Source: Ferruginibacter sp. (lineage in GTDB: Bacteria > Bacteroidota > Bacteroidia > Chitinophagales > Chitinophagaceae). From it: a DNA stretch of 48,377 bases. The notes under the pieces were generated by a model, which was given only the letters and a program-made list of their open reading frames with translations, was not told the DNA's origin and searched no databases. The DNA lies in the NCBI GenBank assembly GCA_030655145.1, contig JAURWD010000101.1, positions 1-48,377 of the forward strand. The letters run 5' to 3'. Shown piece after piece: positions 25,381 through 34,460 of this stretch; positions within the stretch are counted from its first letter, which is position 1; every line of letters starts with the position of its first letter. A program made the position numbers and the translations under genes.

Positions 25381-26358
25381 ATGGTATTAGTTACGGGAGG
25401 TGCTGGTTTAGTAGGGAAAGAGCTTTTGCAGCAACTCCTGTCAGCTGGCGAAAACGTTAGGGCTATCTACAATAAGACCCAGCTACCAACATTCTCCGGG
25501 CATTCTTTTGAGCAGGTTCAATGCAACATCTTAGATCCTATTGGATTAGAACTGGCCATGGAAGATGTGACAGAAGTGTATCATTGCGCCGCGATCGTAA
25601 CCTTTAACCCTGCACGCAAATCAGAGTTGTTCCATATAAACATTGAAGGCACAGCGAATATTGTTAATGCGGCGCTGACCGCAGGTGTGCGCAAATTGGT
25701 GTACATAAGTTCAGTTGCAGCGTTGGGCCGTTTGCGTGAGGGTGTATCGGTAAATGAAACCATGAACTGGACGCCAGAGACCAGTAACAGTAACTACGGG
25801 GAAAGTAAATACCTGGCAGAAATGGAAGTGTGGAGAGGGATCGGTGAGGGGTTAGAAGCTGTGATTGTAAACCCGGTGATCATCCTGGGAAATGGGGACT
25901 GGAATTCAGGCAGCTCGCAGATCTTCAAAAGTGTTTACAATGAATTTCCCTGGTATACCGAAGGCGTCACAGGATTCGTGGACGCTCGTGACCTCGTGAA
26001 CGCGATGATCGAATTGATGAAGAGCGAAGTGAGTAGCGAACGATTTATTATCAGTGCGGAGAACCGCAGCTACCGCGAAGTTTTTGATATGATCGCAACA
26101 GCTTTCAATAAAAAACTACCCCGAAAAAAAGTTACGCCGTTCATTGCAAGCATCGTTTGGCGCCTGGAAAGTTTCAAAAGTATCTTCACCAAAAGGGATC
26201 CATTGGTAACGAAAGAGACTGCTGTTTCTGCACTTGCCCATGTTTATTTTGATAACACCAAACTTGGCAAATTCCTACCCGATTTTAAATACCGCGATCT
26301 GCAGGAAACCATCAAAGATACCTGTGCAGCAATGCAACAAAAGCTTAACACCGTTTGA
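25381..26358 (+). CDS. NAD-dependent epimerase/dehydratase (extended SDR)
   Basis: 325 residues. The N-terminal nucleotide-binding motif MVLVTGGAGLVGKELL, the segment VYHCAAIVTFNPARKSE, YISSVAALG, and the catalytic Y-G-E-S-K mark an extended SDR related to dihydroflavonol-4-reductase-like proteins. It may reduce a carbonyl or epimerise a sugar nucleotide; the substrate cannot be deduced. It lies between the hydroxyacyl-CoA dehydrogenase and a CarboxypepD_reg-like gene on the same strand. No signal peptide, so cytoplasmic. Confidence 0.88.
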   Translation: MVLVTGGAGLVGKELLQQLLSAGENVRAIYNKTQLPTFSGHSFEQVQCNILDPIGLELAMEDVTEVYHCAAIVTFNPARKSELFHINIEGTANIVNAALTAGVRKLVYISSVAALGRLREGVSVNETMNWTPETSNSNYGESKYLAEMEVWRGIGEGLEAVIVNPVIILGNGDWNSGSSQIFKSVYNEFPWYTEGVTGFVDARDLVNAMIELMKSEVSSERFIISAENRSYREVFDMIATAFNKKLPRKKVTPFIASIVWRLESFKSIFTKRDPLVTKETAVSALAHVYFDNTKLGKFLPDFKYRDLQETIKDTCAAMQQKLNTV

Positions 26359-26425
26359 TATATTTTCGCAATACGTGCATATACTTAAACGTTTAAAATC
26401 TTTACATCCACCCTCAACACATCTT

Positions 26426-27523
26426 ATGAAAAAAACTTTCTTATTGCTTCTTTTTAGCTGTTCGGTATCTTTTATCATAGCCCAGGTTGGCAGTCATTCA
26501 ATTACCGGGAAGGTTGTTGATGCCGTTACTAAAAATCCCATGCAGGCCGCTTCAGTCTTTGCGCAAAATACCACCATGGGAACTGCCACCGACGCTACGG
26601 GCAACTTTACTCTCTGGGTTCCAAATGGTGGTTACGATCTCGTGATCACTTTCACCGGCTATGAGACCATTACCCGACGGGTTAGCACCAGTGATGCCGC
26701 GGATAAAAACCTCATCATCGAGTTGAAACAGCAAGAGAAGGCGATGGAAGATGTTGTGGTTAAAGCCAGCAACGAGGTGAAGGATGGCTGGGAAAAATAT
26801 GGTTCTTTCTTCCTGGAAAATTTTATTGGTAAGACGGAGAATAGTAAACAATGTAGCATCAGTAACCACGAGGTGTTGAAGTTTTACTATTACAAAAAGC
26901 GAAATCGCCTTAAGGTACTTGCGTCTGCACCCGTAGAGATCAATAACCTGGCCCTTGGCTATAAAATTATTTACACGCTGGATTCTTTCGTGCATGAATA
27001 TGGCACCGAAACAGGTGTGTACACGGGCTATCCGATGTTCCAGGAAATGACTCCAACTGACAGCATTCAAGCGAATACCTGGCAAGCCAGTCGCAAAAAA
27101 GCGTACAGTGGATCCATCCTTCATTTTATGCGGAGTATTTATAATAAGTCTTTGAAAGAGGAAGGATTCGAAATCCAGTTCCTCGGGAAAAACCAGGATA
27201 GGGAAACCGCGATCAAACTGGCAGATTTCTATACAGCATTGAATTACACACGGGACGACAGTTTAATGACGGCAGATATCAGTCCGAACCAGCCAGACCT
27301 GGCCGTTTTATTCAGTAAGGAAACGCCGGATGCAGGCTACCTGTCGCAAAACGACGACGCGCCGAAAGATTTCGAACTGTCACTGGTAAAAATTGCGGCG
27401 AATGAGTCTATTGGCATTGAACAGAACGGCTATTATTTCGATCAAAATGACCTGTCGCTTTCAGGTTATTGGGGCTGGACAAAGGTTGCAGATATGGTCC
27501 CTTACGATTATATTCCCCGGTAA
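26426..27523 (+). CDS. Secreted CarboxypepD_reg-like domain protein
   Basis: 365 residues from the ATG at 26426, which begins a good signal peptide (MKKTFLLLLFSCSVSFIIAQ); the open frame extends upstream but overlaps the previous gene. Residues about 25-110 form a carboxypeptidase-regulatory-like beta-sandwich (SITGKVVDAVTKNPMQAASV, GTATDATGNFTL, DLVITFTGYETITRRV). The remaining 250 residues, with EDVVVKASNEVKDGWEKYG, are typical of Bacteroidota surface proteins of unknown function. Unlike SusC proteins it has no plug and is too short for a TonB barrel. A terminator follows. Confidence 0.8.
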   Translation: MKKTFLLLLFSCSVSFIIAQVGSHSITGKVVDAVTKNPMQAASVFAQNTTMGTATDATGNFTLWVPNGGYDLVITFTGYETITRRVSTSDAADKNLIIELKQQEKAMEDVVVKASNEVKDGWEKYGSFFLENFIGKTENSKQCSISNHEVLKFYYYKKRNRLKVLASAPVEINNLALGYKIIYTLDSFVHEYGTETGVYTGYPMFQEMTPTDSIQANTWQASRKKAYSGSILHFMRSIYNKSLKEEGFEIQFLGKNQDRETAIKLADFYTALNYTRDDSLMTADISPNQPDLAVLFSKETPDAGYLSQNDDAPKDFELSLVKIAANESIGIEQNGYYFDQNDLSLSGYWGWTKVADMVPYDYIPR

Positions 27524-27644
27524 AAGACGCAGTTATCAATAATTATAGCGCAGTTAATAAATGCACGGTGACTTGTTAAATAAATTGCGATTATTTCGTA
27601 TCATAATCTGTACGTAACTTATTACAATACGTACCCTATTTTCC

Positions 27645-27675
27645 AAGCCCTGGCTGTTCAAGCCGGGGTTTTTTA
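27645..27675 (+). terminator. Terminator before LytS-type kinase gene
   Basis: CCCTGGCT (27648-27655) pairs with AGCCGGGG (27662-27669, one G-U) around GTTCAA, extended by AAG/TTT, with a T-rich tail. It ends the upstream gene 120 bases after its stop. Confidence 0.8.
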
Positions 27676-27703
27676 TTTATATTCACTTATTCTTTCCCGC
27701 ATC

Positions 27704-30601
27704 TTGTTCAAACCACTCCTATATACTTTTTGTTGTTTCTTGATCTCTTCTGTTTCGTTAGGCCAGGATTATAGTTATGTGCACTACGAACCCCGGGACG
27801 GGCTAGCTGGGTTTATGGTGTACGATATGTGCCAGGATAAGGAAGGTTTTATGTGGTATGCAACGGAGAACGGGGCATCCCGCTATGATGGTACCAGATT
27901 CCGGAATTTCACGACCGCTGACGGCCTGCCAGACAACGAGGTGCTGGAGTTATTTTCTGACAGTAAGGGCAGGATTTGGCTTAGCACATTCAGCAAATTC
28001 ATTTGCTATTATTATGACGGCGATATTCATACGCGGGAGAGTGATCCCGTATTAGCGCAGTTCAACTTTGCGAGCAATATTGTAACCATGGCAGAAGATG
28101 CCGCTGGGAATGTGGCATTCTGTGATCTTTCGAATAATGTTTGGGTACTCAGTCCGGACAACCGCGTTACCAAAATTGACCTGTTCGAACAGCATTTTTC
28201 GAAACCCTTAAGATTCGTATCTGTTTACTCTTTTGTACAGAACGGTAAAAAGCAACTTGTTGTCGCCGTAAACCAGCAAACCTTCGTGCTGGATAATCTT
28301 AAGTTGAAGCATTACCACTCTTCAAGGGAGACAGAAGATTTTTATGACATCACAAAGGTGCCCATCTACCGCGACCCGGCCGCAAAGGAAACTGCCTTTG
28401 TTCAACTAGACTTTGATCCTATCAGTCCCATCTACAGCGCTACCCACCTCAAATACATAACTTCTACGAATGGATGTTATTCGGTGGATACCGCAACCCG
28501 TAAACTTCAGGAACAATTTTTACCTGGAAACAGGATCAGCAATACGATTGAAGACAGTGAGGGTAACACCTGGTTTTCAACTTTGGGCAATGGCGTCTTT
28601 AAATTGTCGTCCAAAAAATTCAGGTCGCTCAGCTTAGACCGGGAGATCAATCGCGAAGTTTTTTCAATTGAAAGAACAGGTAAAGCCATCACCATCGGGG
28701 GAGCTTACAGTACCAGCTTTACCTTGGCCAATGACAAGCTTACCAAACAAGACTTCTCATCGATGCTGACTAATGCCGAAACGAAGCTTCTTTCTAACCG
28801 GTTAATAACCATAAAGTATTTGTCTGATAGCTCAACCATGCTGGGATTTGATTCTTACCTCGTACGGTTGAGGAACAAGAAGTCACAGGTGAGCACCTTG
28901 CCAGCCATAAAGTCAATTTCCGAAGTAGAGAAAGGAAACATCCTGGTGGGTACGGCCCGTGGAGCCTACCTTATATCGACGAAGGACCTTTTTGCATTAG
29001 ACACGATCTGGCCAAGCCGCTGCACCAAAGTTTTTTATCATCAGCAGAAATATTATATCGGCACACTAAACGGGCTTTACACCGTAGATAAAAATGATGC
29101 CTCGGTATTCCTGGGCGCACAGCATCCTTCTCTTCAAAGACGCATCACTGACATTGTTGCAACACCTGATGGCACTCTTTGGATCGCCACCCACGACCGC
29201 GGATTGGTTTCACTTAAGCATGACCAGGTTGTCAAAGCCCTTAACGATTCAACCGGGTTGAACAGCAACAATTGTAAGTCCATTTTTCTTCAAGACAATT
29301 TCCTGTGGGTAGGTACAAACAAGGGTCTTAACAAGGTCAACCTCGACAATTTTTCTGCAGCCTTCACAAAATTTTCCGTCTCAGATGGATTGATATCTGA
29401 CAGGATCAATGCCATTTACATCCAGGACAGCATGGTATATGTGGGTACCTCGCAGGGTGTATCCTATTTTAACGAGGCAGAGATCTCGAACAACTCCCGG
29501 TGTATCTTAAAGGTGTTCTGGAAACAGGTTTCGGGGAAAGATCTTCCTATCAACGACTCAAGAGACCTGGAATACAATGAAAATAATATTAGCTTCAACT
29601 TTGTCGGCATATCGTTTAAGTCGGAAGGTGATATCTTATACCGTTACCGGTTAGAAGGCTTAAATAATAAATGGGTTGAAACCCGCCTGAACACCATCTC
29701 GTATCCTACCCTGCCCTCGGGCACTTATACTTTTCAGCTGCAGGCCGAAAATAAATTTGGGGTCAAGAGCGATATCTACACAACCAAATTCACGATCGCA
29801 ACACCCTGGTTCAGATCAATTTGGTTCTGGACAATTATTGGAGCGTTGACAGTCGCATCGATGTGGGCGCTCATCAGCCTGCGTTTTCGAATTATCAACC
29901 GGAACAAAGAAGAGAAATTGGATTTCAGGCAACGCATTGCCGACCTGGAGCAATTGGCATTGCGGGCGCAGATGAATCCGCACTTTATTTTTAATTGCCT
30001 CAATTCCATCCAAAATTTTATCATCAACGGTGACCTGATCTTAACGAACAGGTATATGAATAGCTTCGCCCGGCTACTGCGTCAAACATTGGATCATTCT
30101 ACTAAAAGAGTGATCTCGCTGGCCGAAGAGATCAGTTATATCACCACCTATCTTGAACTGGAGAAGATGCGATTCGGTGAAAAATTTATTTACAAGATAT
30201 CCGTCGATGAATCGGTACCAATGGATTTTACCTTTATACCAAACATGATCTTACAACCGTTTATCGAAAACAGTATTCGTCATGGAATTTTACATAAGAA
30301 TTCCGGGCAGGGAATAATAGAAATAAAGTTTGAACAAGACCTCGAAACCTTAACATGCATTGTCAGTGATAACGGTATCGGCAGAAAGCATTCCCTGGCA
30401 AACAAAACCGATCATCACATCGAATACCATTCTAAAGGAATGCAATTAACTTTTAAACGCCTGGAACTGTTGAGCACGAAGAAAGAAACTATCACCACTA
30501 CAATAACTGATGCCCAGCCAGAGAACGAGCAGTATCCAGGCACGCGTGTTACAATAAATTTTCCGTTGACTATCATTGACAAATTAAATAAACAGCGATG
30601 A
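27704..30601 (+). CDS. LytS-type sensor histidine kinase with beta-propeller sensor
   Basis: 965 residues. The start is TTG at 27704, giving signal peptide MFKPLLYTFCCFLISSVSLG; no in-frame ATG is nearer. The periplasmic part is a two-component-regulator propeller with repeated units (DKEGFMWYATENGASRYDG, DSKGRIWLSTF, TPDGTLWIATHDRGLVSL), then a Y_Y_Y domain (about 640-700). One membrane span follows (WFRSIWFWTIIGALTVASMW). The cytoplasmic His_kinase domain has NPHFIFN with His760, QPFIEN (851-856) and DNGIGR. It should phosphorylate the LytTR regulator, whose ATG overlaps its TGA (ATGA). Confidence 0.92.
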   Translation: MFKPLLYTFCCFLISSVSLGQDYSYVHYEPRDGLAGFMVYDMCQDKEGFMWYATENGASRYDGTRFRNFTTADGLPDNEVLELFSDSKGRIWLSTFSKFICYYYDGDIHTRESDPVLAQFNFASNIVTMAEDAAGNVAFCDLSNNVWVLSPDNRVTKIDLFEQHFSKPLRFVSVYSFVQNGKKQLVVAVNQQTFVLDNLKLKHYHSSRETEDFYDITKVPIYRDPAAKETAFVQLDFDPISPIYSATHLKYITSTNGCYSVDTATRKLQEQFLPGNRISNTIEDSEGNTWFSTLGNGVFKLSSKKFRSLSLDREINREVFSIERTGKAITIGGAYSTSFTLANDKLTKQDFSSMLTNAETKLLSNRLITIKYLSDSSTMLGFDSYLVRLRNKKSQVSTLPAIKSISEVEKGNILVGTARGAYLISTKDLFALDTIWPSRCTKVFYHQQKYYIGTLNGLYTVDKNDASVFLGAQHPSLQRRITDIVATPDGTLWIATHDRGLVSLKHDQVVKALNDSTGLNSNNCKSIFLQDNFLWVGTNKGLNKVNLDNFSAAFTKFSVSDGLISDRINAIYIQDSMVYVGTSQGVSYFNEAEISNNSRCILKVFWKQVSGKDLPINDSRDLEYNENNISFNFVGISFKSEGDILYRYRLEGLNNKWVETRLNTISYPTLPSGTYTFQLQAENKFGVKSDIYTTKFTIATPWFRSIWFWTIIGALTVASMWALISLRFRIINRNKEEKLDFRQRIADLEQLALRAQMNPHFIFNCLNSIQNFIINGDLILTNRYMNSFARLLRQTLDHSTKRVISLAEEISYITTYLELEKMRFGEKFIYKISVDESVPMDFTFIPNMILQPFIENSIRHGILHKNSGQGIIEIKFEQDLETLTCIVSDNGIGRKHSLANKTDHHIEYHSKGMQLTFKRLELLSTKKETITTTITDAQPENEQYPGTRVTINFPLTIIDKLNKQR

Positions 30602-31344
30602 TCCAGGCCGTTATTATTGATGACGAGGTAAACAATGTGAACTCGCTCCGCAACCTGCTCACAAAATTTTGTCCGGGTGTTGAAGTAATCGGAACGGCCG
30701 ACAATGCGAATTCAGGCTATGACCTGATAAAAGCAAAAGCACCTGAGCTCGCCTTCCTCGATATCGAAATGCCTTTTGGAAACGCGTTCGACCTGTTGAA
30801 TCGCCTGGGAGAAATTAATTTCGAAATAATCTTCATCACCGCGTTTGACCGGTATGCCATCAAAGCATTTAAATATTCAGCACTTGATTACTTGCTAAAA
30901 CCAGTGGACATTGACGAACTTCAAAAAGCTGTTGAAAAAGTTACGCTCCAGGTCAATAAAAAAATAGCAAATGAAAAGGTGTTGAACCTCTTGCAAAACA
31001 TGAGTGCGGAAAAAACAGCCACACCCAAGATCGCCATCGCTGGTATCAACGATACAACCTTTATCCAGGTCCAGGATATCACGCGCCTGGAAGCACAGAA
31101 AAATTATACGCTGGTACACCTGGTGGGTGGTCAAAAAATCATGACCACAAAAAATCTTGGGAGTTATGAAGAGTTACTTCCTGAATCTTCCTTTTGCCGC
31201 ATTCACCATTCGCACATCGTGAACCTTGGGTTCATCAGTAAATATAAAAAAGGAAGAGGCGGGCACATCGTTATGGAAGATGGTACAGATATCGAAGTGT
31301 CTATCAGGAAAAAAGACGCCTTCCTCGAGCGGTTCAAACAATAA
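30598..31344 (+). CDS. LytTR-family response regulator
   Basis: 248 residues. The receiver domain (1-120) has D8, D9 and the phosphoacceptor D55 in AFLDIEMP, plus FITAFDRYAIKAFKYSALDYLLKPV. The LytTR DNA-binding domain (about 140-245) contains IQVQDITRLEAQKNYTLVHL, FCRIHHSHIVNL and the closing DGTDIEVSIRKKDAFLERF. Its ATG overlaps the kinase stop by four bases (ATGA), so the two are translationally coupled partners. Its stop codon touches that of convergent lpxD. Target genes are unknown. Confidence 0.95.
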   Translation: MIQAVIIDDEVNNVNSLRNLLTKFCPGVEVIGTADNANSGYDLIKAKAPELAFLDIEMPFGNAFDLLNRLGEINFEIIFITAFDRYAIKAFKYSALDYLLKPVDIDELQKAVEKVTLQVNKKIANEKVLNLLQNMSAEKTATPKIAIAGINDTTFIQVQDITRLEAQKNYTLVHLVGGQKIMTTKNLGSYEELLPESSFCRIHHSHIVNLGFISKYKKGRGGHIVMEDGTDIEVSIRKKDAFLERFKQ

Positions 31345-32289
31345 TTATTTGCCCATCACTTTTTCCCACAACTGTGGGATTCTTTTTATCCAGACAAGCT
31401 CGCGTTTAACTACACCCGCATCCTGCGCAGGAGCGCCCCAATAAGTCCGGTTGCCTTCAAGGCTATTGCTTACACCCGTCCTTCCAAGCAGCACGGCGTT
31501 TGCCCCGATGGTGAGTGTTTTATTTACTACTGTTTGGCCCCAAAGCGTTACCCCATCTTCAATGACCACGTATCCGGCCACAACAACGTGGGCGGCGATC
31601 AAACAGTTCTTTCCAATCACGGTATCATGACCAATGTGAATGGTGTTGTCAAACTTTGTTCCACTACCAATGATCGTGTCGTGACTTACTCCTCTGTCAA
31701 TGGTACAGCCCGCACCAATTTCCACACCATCTTCGATGACAACACGTCCCCCGCTCGGCATCTTTTTGAACCACTGTGCACGGTCTTTTTTTGTGTTGTA
31801 ATAAAATGCATCACTTCCGATCACTGAGCCGGCTTGAATCATCACATCGTTACCAATGATACAGTTGTCCATGATGGTAACATTTGGATAGATGATACAG
31901 TTGGTACCAATGCGTACATTGTGCCCGATAAAACTACCTGGGTACACATAACTTCCTTCGCCAATAACTGATCTGTCACTGATCATTTTTTCAGCAGGCG
32001 TAAATGGATTAAAGTGATTTACAATTTTGCAATAGGCTTCAAAAGGATTGTCTGTTACAAGTAGACTCTTGCCTTCAGGGACCGCTGTTTTTTTATTGAT
32101 GATGATAAAGGTGGCGGCGCTGTTGATGCACTTGTCATAGTATTTCGGGTGATCAACAAATACAAGCTCTCCCGGTTCAACTTTGTGTATCTCGTTGATA
32201 CCAATGGCTTCACCAGCGGTGTTACCAACTAGTTCTGCCTGGATGAATTCTGCGATCCAGGTGATTGAAACGGGAGCAGGAAATTGCAT
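31345..32289 (-). CDS. lpxD: LpxD-type UDP-3-O-acylglucosamine N-acyltransferase
   Basis: 314 residues from the ATG at 32289; an upstream ATG at 32343 would add 18 residues that are not family-like. The N-terminal uridine-binding-like domain is followed by left-handed beta-helix hexapeptides (IGEGSYVYPGSFIGHNVRIG, VTIMDNCIIGNDVMI) from residue about 100. HIGHDTVIGKNCLIAAHVVVAG holds the probable catalytic His region. LpxD adds a 3-hydroxyacyl chain to UDP-glucosamine in lipid A synthesis. Bacteroidota often have two such genes; this one stands alone, away from lpxC and lpxA, so it may be the second paralogue. Confidence 0.82.
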   Translation of the reverse strand: MQFPAPVSITWIAEFIQAELVGNTAGEAIGINEIHKVEPGELVFVDHPKYYDKCINSAATFIIINKKTAVPEGKSLLVTDNPFEAYCKIVNHFNPFTPAEKMISDRSVIGEGSYVYPGSFIGHNVRIGTNCIIYPNVTIMDNCIIGNDVMIQAGSVIGSDAFYYNTKKDRAQWFKKMPSGGRVVIEDGVEIGAGCTIDRGVSHDTIIGSGTKFDNTIHIGHDTVIGKNCLIAAHVVVAGYVVIEDGVTLWGQTVVNKTLTIGANAVLLGRTGVSNSLEGNRTYWGAPAQDAGVVKRELVWIKRIPQLWEKVMGK

Positions 32290-32303
32290 GCTATAATTTT
32301 TTC

Positions 32304-32311
32304 CAAAGGTA
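32304..32311 (-). promoter_or_regulatory. -7 box upstream of lpxD
   Basis: TACCTTTG on the minus strand, 14 bases before the ATG at 32289. It is the same octamer as upstream of the YceI gene. No well-spaced -33 TTG is seen. Confidence 0.4.
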
Positions 32312-32344
32312 CTGTGCTTTCGTTTGAATGATTGCATCAACAAA

Positions 32345-32785
32345 ATGCTTTGTAACGAAAGAAACTGTTCAACGTTTTCAAATAGTTGTCAACTTTTTTT
32401 TTGCAAAAAATTTCATCCTGCTGCGAGTGATTCTTCTTGAAAGAGGATGATGATTTATTCAGTGGCAGAAATTATTACACTACTTCATGTTTTGTAGCGA
32501 TCGCTTGAAACACCTGTAAAATCAATGGTTTCCACGCAATGATGATTATTGTAATGAACAATTTTTTTTGATGCGGGATAATGCATGCTCCTCATCACGC
32601 TGTGATTTGTTGCAGGAAATGCGCTTCCTTTTCCACAGCAGTTTTTAAAATGTTAATAAAAAATATCAAAATATTTTTTTGGATAGCGGAAATTATTTTT
32701 AATATTGTGTATGGAAATTTATTTCCAGTACTTACTAACCCATTCATATAATAAAGCCCGGCTTCAAAACGTCGGGCTTTTTTAT
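32345..32785 (+). ncRNA. Candidate small RNA ending at an orphan terminator
   Basis: A 570-base AT-rich gap (32290-32859) has no credible coding frame. It ends in a strong plus-strand terminator although no plus-strand gene lies within 1.4 kb upstream. Short inverted repeats occur inside: TCATCCT (32413-32419) with AGGATGA (32444-32450), and GGAAAT-TT-ATTTCC (32713-32726). I do not recognise 6S, RNase P, SRP or tmRNA signatures. The boundaries are approximate and the 5' end is unknown. Confidence 0.35.
32753..32783 (+). terminator. Orphan Rho-independent terminator
   Basis: AAAGCCCG (32753-32760) pairs perfectly with CGGGCTTT (32773-32780), followed by TTTTTT counting the stem end. It lies in a non-coding gap and no plus-strand gene directly precedes it. 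Confidence 0.85.
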
Positions 32786-32859
32786 TTTTGTATCATCAGC
32801 AACGTTCTCTGCACAAGGCATCACGCCATAAACACCAACGCTTTTAAACTCCTTACCGA

Positions 32860-33474
32860 TTGAATTTTTACTGCCTCGTTTATAAACCGTTCAATGTGTT
32901 GTCACAGTTTTCGCCACTGGATAGCAAACAAACTTTGAAGGATTTCTTTGACGTACCAAAAGATGTTTACCCTGTTGGCAGGCTCGACTTTGACAGCGAA
33001 GGATTATTGCTGCTAACAAATGATACAGCAATCAATAGCCGGTTACTTAATCCTTCTCATGCACATGCCCGGGAGTATTGGGTGCAGGTGGATGGTGCCA
33101 TCACGACTGAGGCGATCAATCAATTGCAGAAAGGTGTGGTGATTAAAATCGACGGCAAAGATCATCGGACGCTGCCTTGTAGCGCTGCAGTTTTTAAGAG
33201 CGATCCCGAAGTGCCGGAGAGAAATCCGCCGATACGTATTCGTAAAAGCATTCCTGCACCCTGGATAAAAATTACGCTTGCAGAAGGGAAGAACCGGCAG
33301 GTTAGAAAGATGACCGCAGCGGTGGGCTTCCCGACCCTTCGGCTGATACGCTATCGCATTGAATCATGCGCATTAGATGGGCTTCAACCAGGTGAAATGC
33401 GCACCTTCACAAAGCAGCAGATTTATCAATTGTTGTTTCCCGATCAAAAGGCCCCGCATAAACGAGTTGATTGA
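32860..33474 (+). CDS. rluE: 23S rRNA pseudouridine synthase, RluE-like
   Basis: 204 residues. The start is TTG at 32860: an in-frame TAA at 32845 closes the frame upstream, and the next ATG is far inside. The family start pattern FYCLVYKPFNVLSQF follows. The catalytic aspartate lies in PVGRLDFDSEGLLLLTND. Other landmarks are REYWVQVDG, KITLAEGKNRQVRKM and GFPTLRLIRYRI. It isomerises uridine to pseudouridine in large-subunit rRNA. A TATTTTTG box at 32783-32790 overlaps the preceding terminator tail and may be its promoter. yicC follows 58 bases later. Confidence 0.88.
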   Translation: MNFYCLVYKPFNVLSQFSPLDSKQTLKDFFDVPKDVYPVGRLDFDSEGLLLLTNDTAINSRLLNPSHAHAREYWVQVDGAITTEAINQLQKGVVIKIDGKDHRTLPCSAAVFKSDPEVPERNPPIRIRKSIPAPWIKITLAEGKNRQVRKMTAAVGFPTLRLIRYRIESCALDGLQPGEMRTFTKQQIYQLLFPDQKAPHKRVD

Positions 33475-33532
33475 AAACTTTTGAGCTACCTTGTAGAAAA
33501 TACTGTATCATATTTAAAACTTAATTACGCAA

Positions 33533-34408
33533 ATGCTTAAATCAATGACAGGCTTCGGAAGAGCGGAGCAAACTGTAAATGATAAAACCTTTTTGGTAGA
33601 GATAAAATCATTGAACGGGAAACAATTCGAAATGCAATTGCGTCTTCCTCCCTTGTTAAGGCCGTATGAATTTGACATCCGCAACATTCTCCAGGAGCAG
33701 TTGGTTCGTGGTACCATCGATTGCATCATTACCATCAAACAAAACGGAACTTCCAAGCCGGTAAATATTAATACAGATCTCATTAAGGCGTATTACCAGC
33801 AGATCGAAATTCTTGCCGGCGAATTATCCATCGACACAAACTCCGTGTTAAGTGCATTGCTCAGGTTGCCAGAAGTGGTAACACCGGCAAATGATATTTT
33901 GAATGATAGTGATTTCGCTGAATTCAAAAAAGTATTGCAGTCTGCCTTGTCGGAATTAAATAATCATCGTGAGGAAGAAGGCGCTAGCCTTGAGAAAGAT
34001 CTTATCAAACGAATTGACAACATCAACCTGCAGGAAGAGGCTATCGTGAAACTGGAACCCAATCGCATGAAGCGGATCCGGGAAGAGATCGTACAGTTGT
34101 TGGAGCAGCATGTCGGCAAAGAAAATTATGACGGCAATCGCCTCGAACAGGAACTCATTTACTACATTGAAAAGATCGACATCCATGAAGAGCAGGTTCG
34201 GTTGAAACAGCATTGTGATTATTTCAAAGAATTGCTCGCCAATAAAGATGATGCGAAGGGAAAAAAACTTTCCTTCATCATACAGGAAATTGGCCGGGAG
34301 ATCAATACTACCGGTAGTAAAGCTTATGATGCCGAGATCCAGAAATGCGTCGTGACGATGAAGGATGAACTTGAAAAAGCAAAAGAGCAGGTATTGAATG
34401 TTCTTTAA
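33533..34408 (+). CDS. yicC: YicC-family endoribonuclease-like protein
   Basis: 291 residues, usual length. The N-terminus MLKSMTGFGRAE is nearly invariant in the family. Other landmarks are IKSLNGKQFEMQLRLP, the coiled-coil middle, and the C-terminal LSFIIQEIGREINTTGSKA. E. coli YicC has been linked to RNA cleavage and small-RNA turnover; the cellular role here is inferred. It sits between rluE and gldH on one strand, and its stop either overlaps an upstream gldH ATG or is followed 52 bases later by the preferred gldH GTG. Confidence 0.94.
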   Translation: MLKSMTGFGRAEQTVNDKTFLVEIKSLNGKQFEMQLRLPPLLRPYEFDIRNILQEQLVRGTIDCIITIKQNGTSKPVNINTDLIKAYYQQIEILAGELSIDTNSVLSALLRLPEVVTPANDILNDSDFAEFKKVLQSALSELNNHREEEGASLEKDLIKRIDNINLQEEAIVKLEPNRMKRIREEIVQLLEQHVGKENYDGNRLEQELIYYIEKIDIHEEQVRLKQHCDYFKELLANKDDAKGKKLSFIIQEIGREINTTGSKAYDAEIQKCVVTMKDELEKAKEQVLNVL

Positions 34409-34460
34409 AACAGGTCATGGGTTTTGGTACCGCGTGTTTATTTTTGCACAAACATTTAAA

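Noticed and set aside
32345-32785. RNase P RNA, tmRNA, 6S or SRP RNA in the long gap
   Set aside because: No recognisable conserved cores of these RNAs were seen, so it is kept only as an unnamed candidate.
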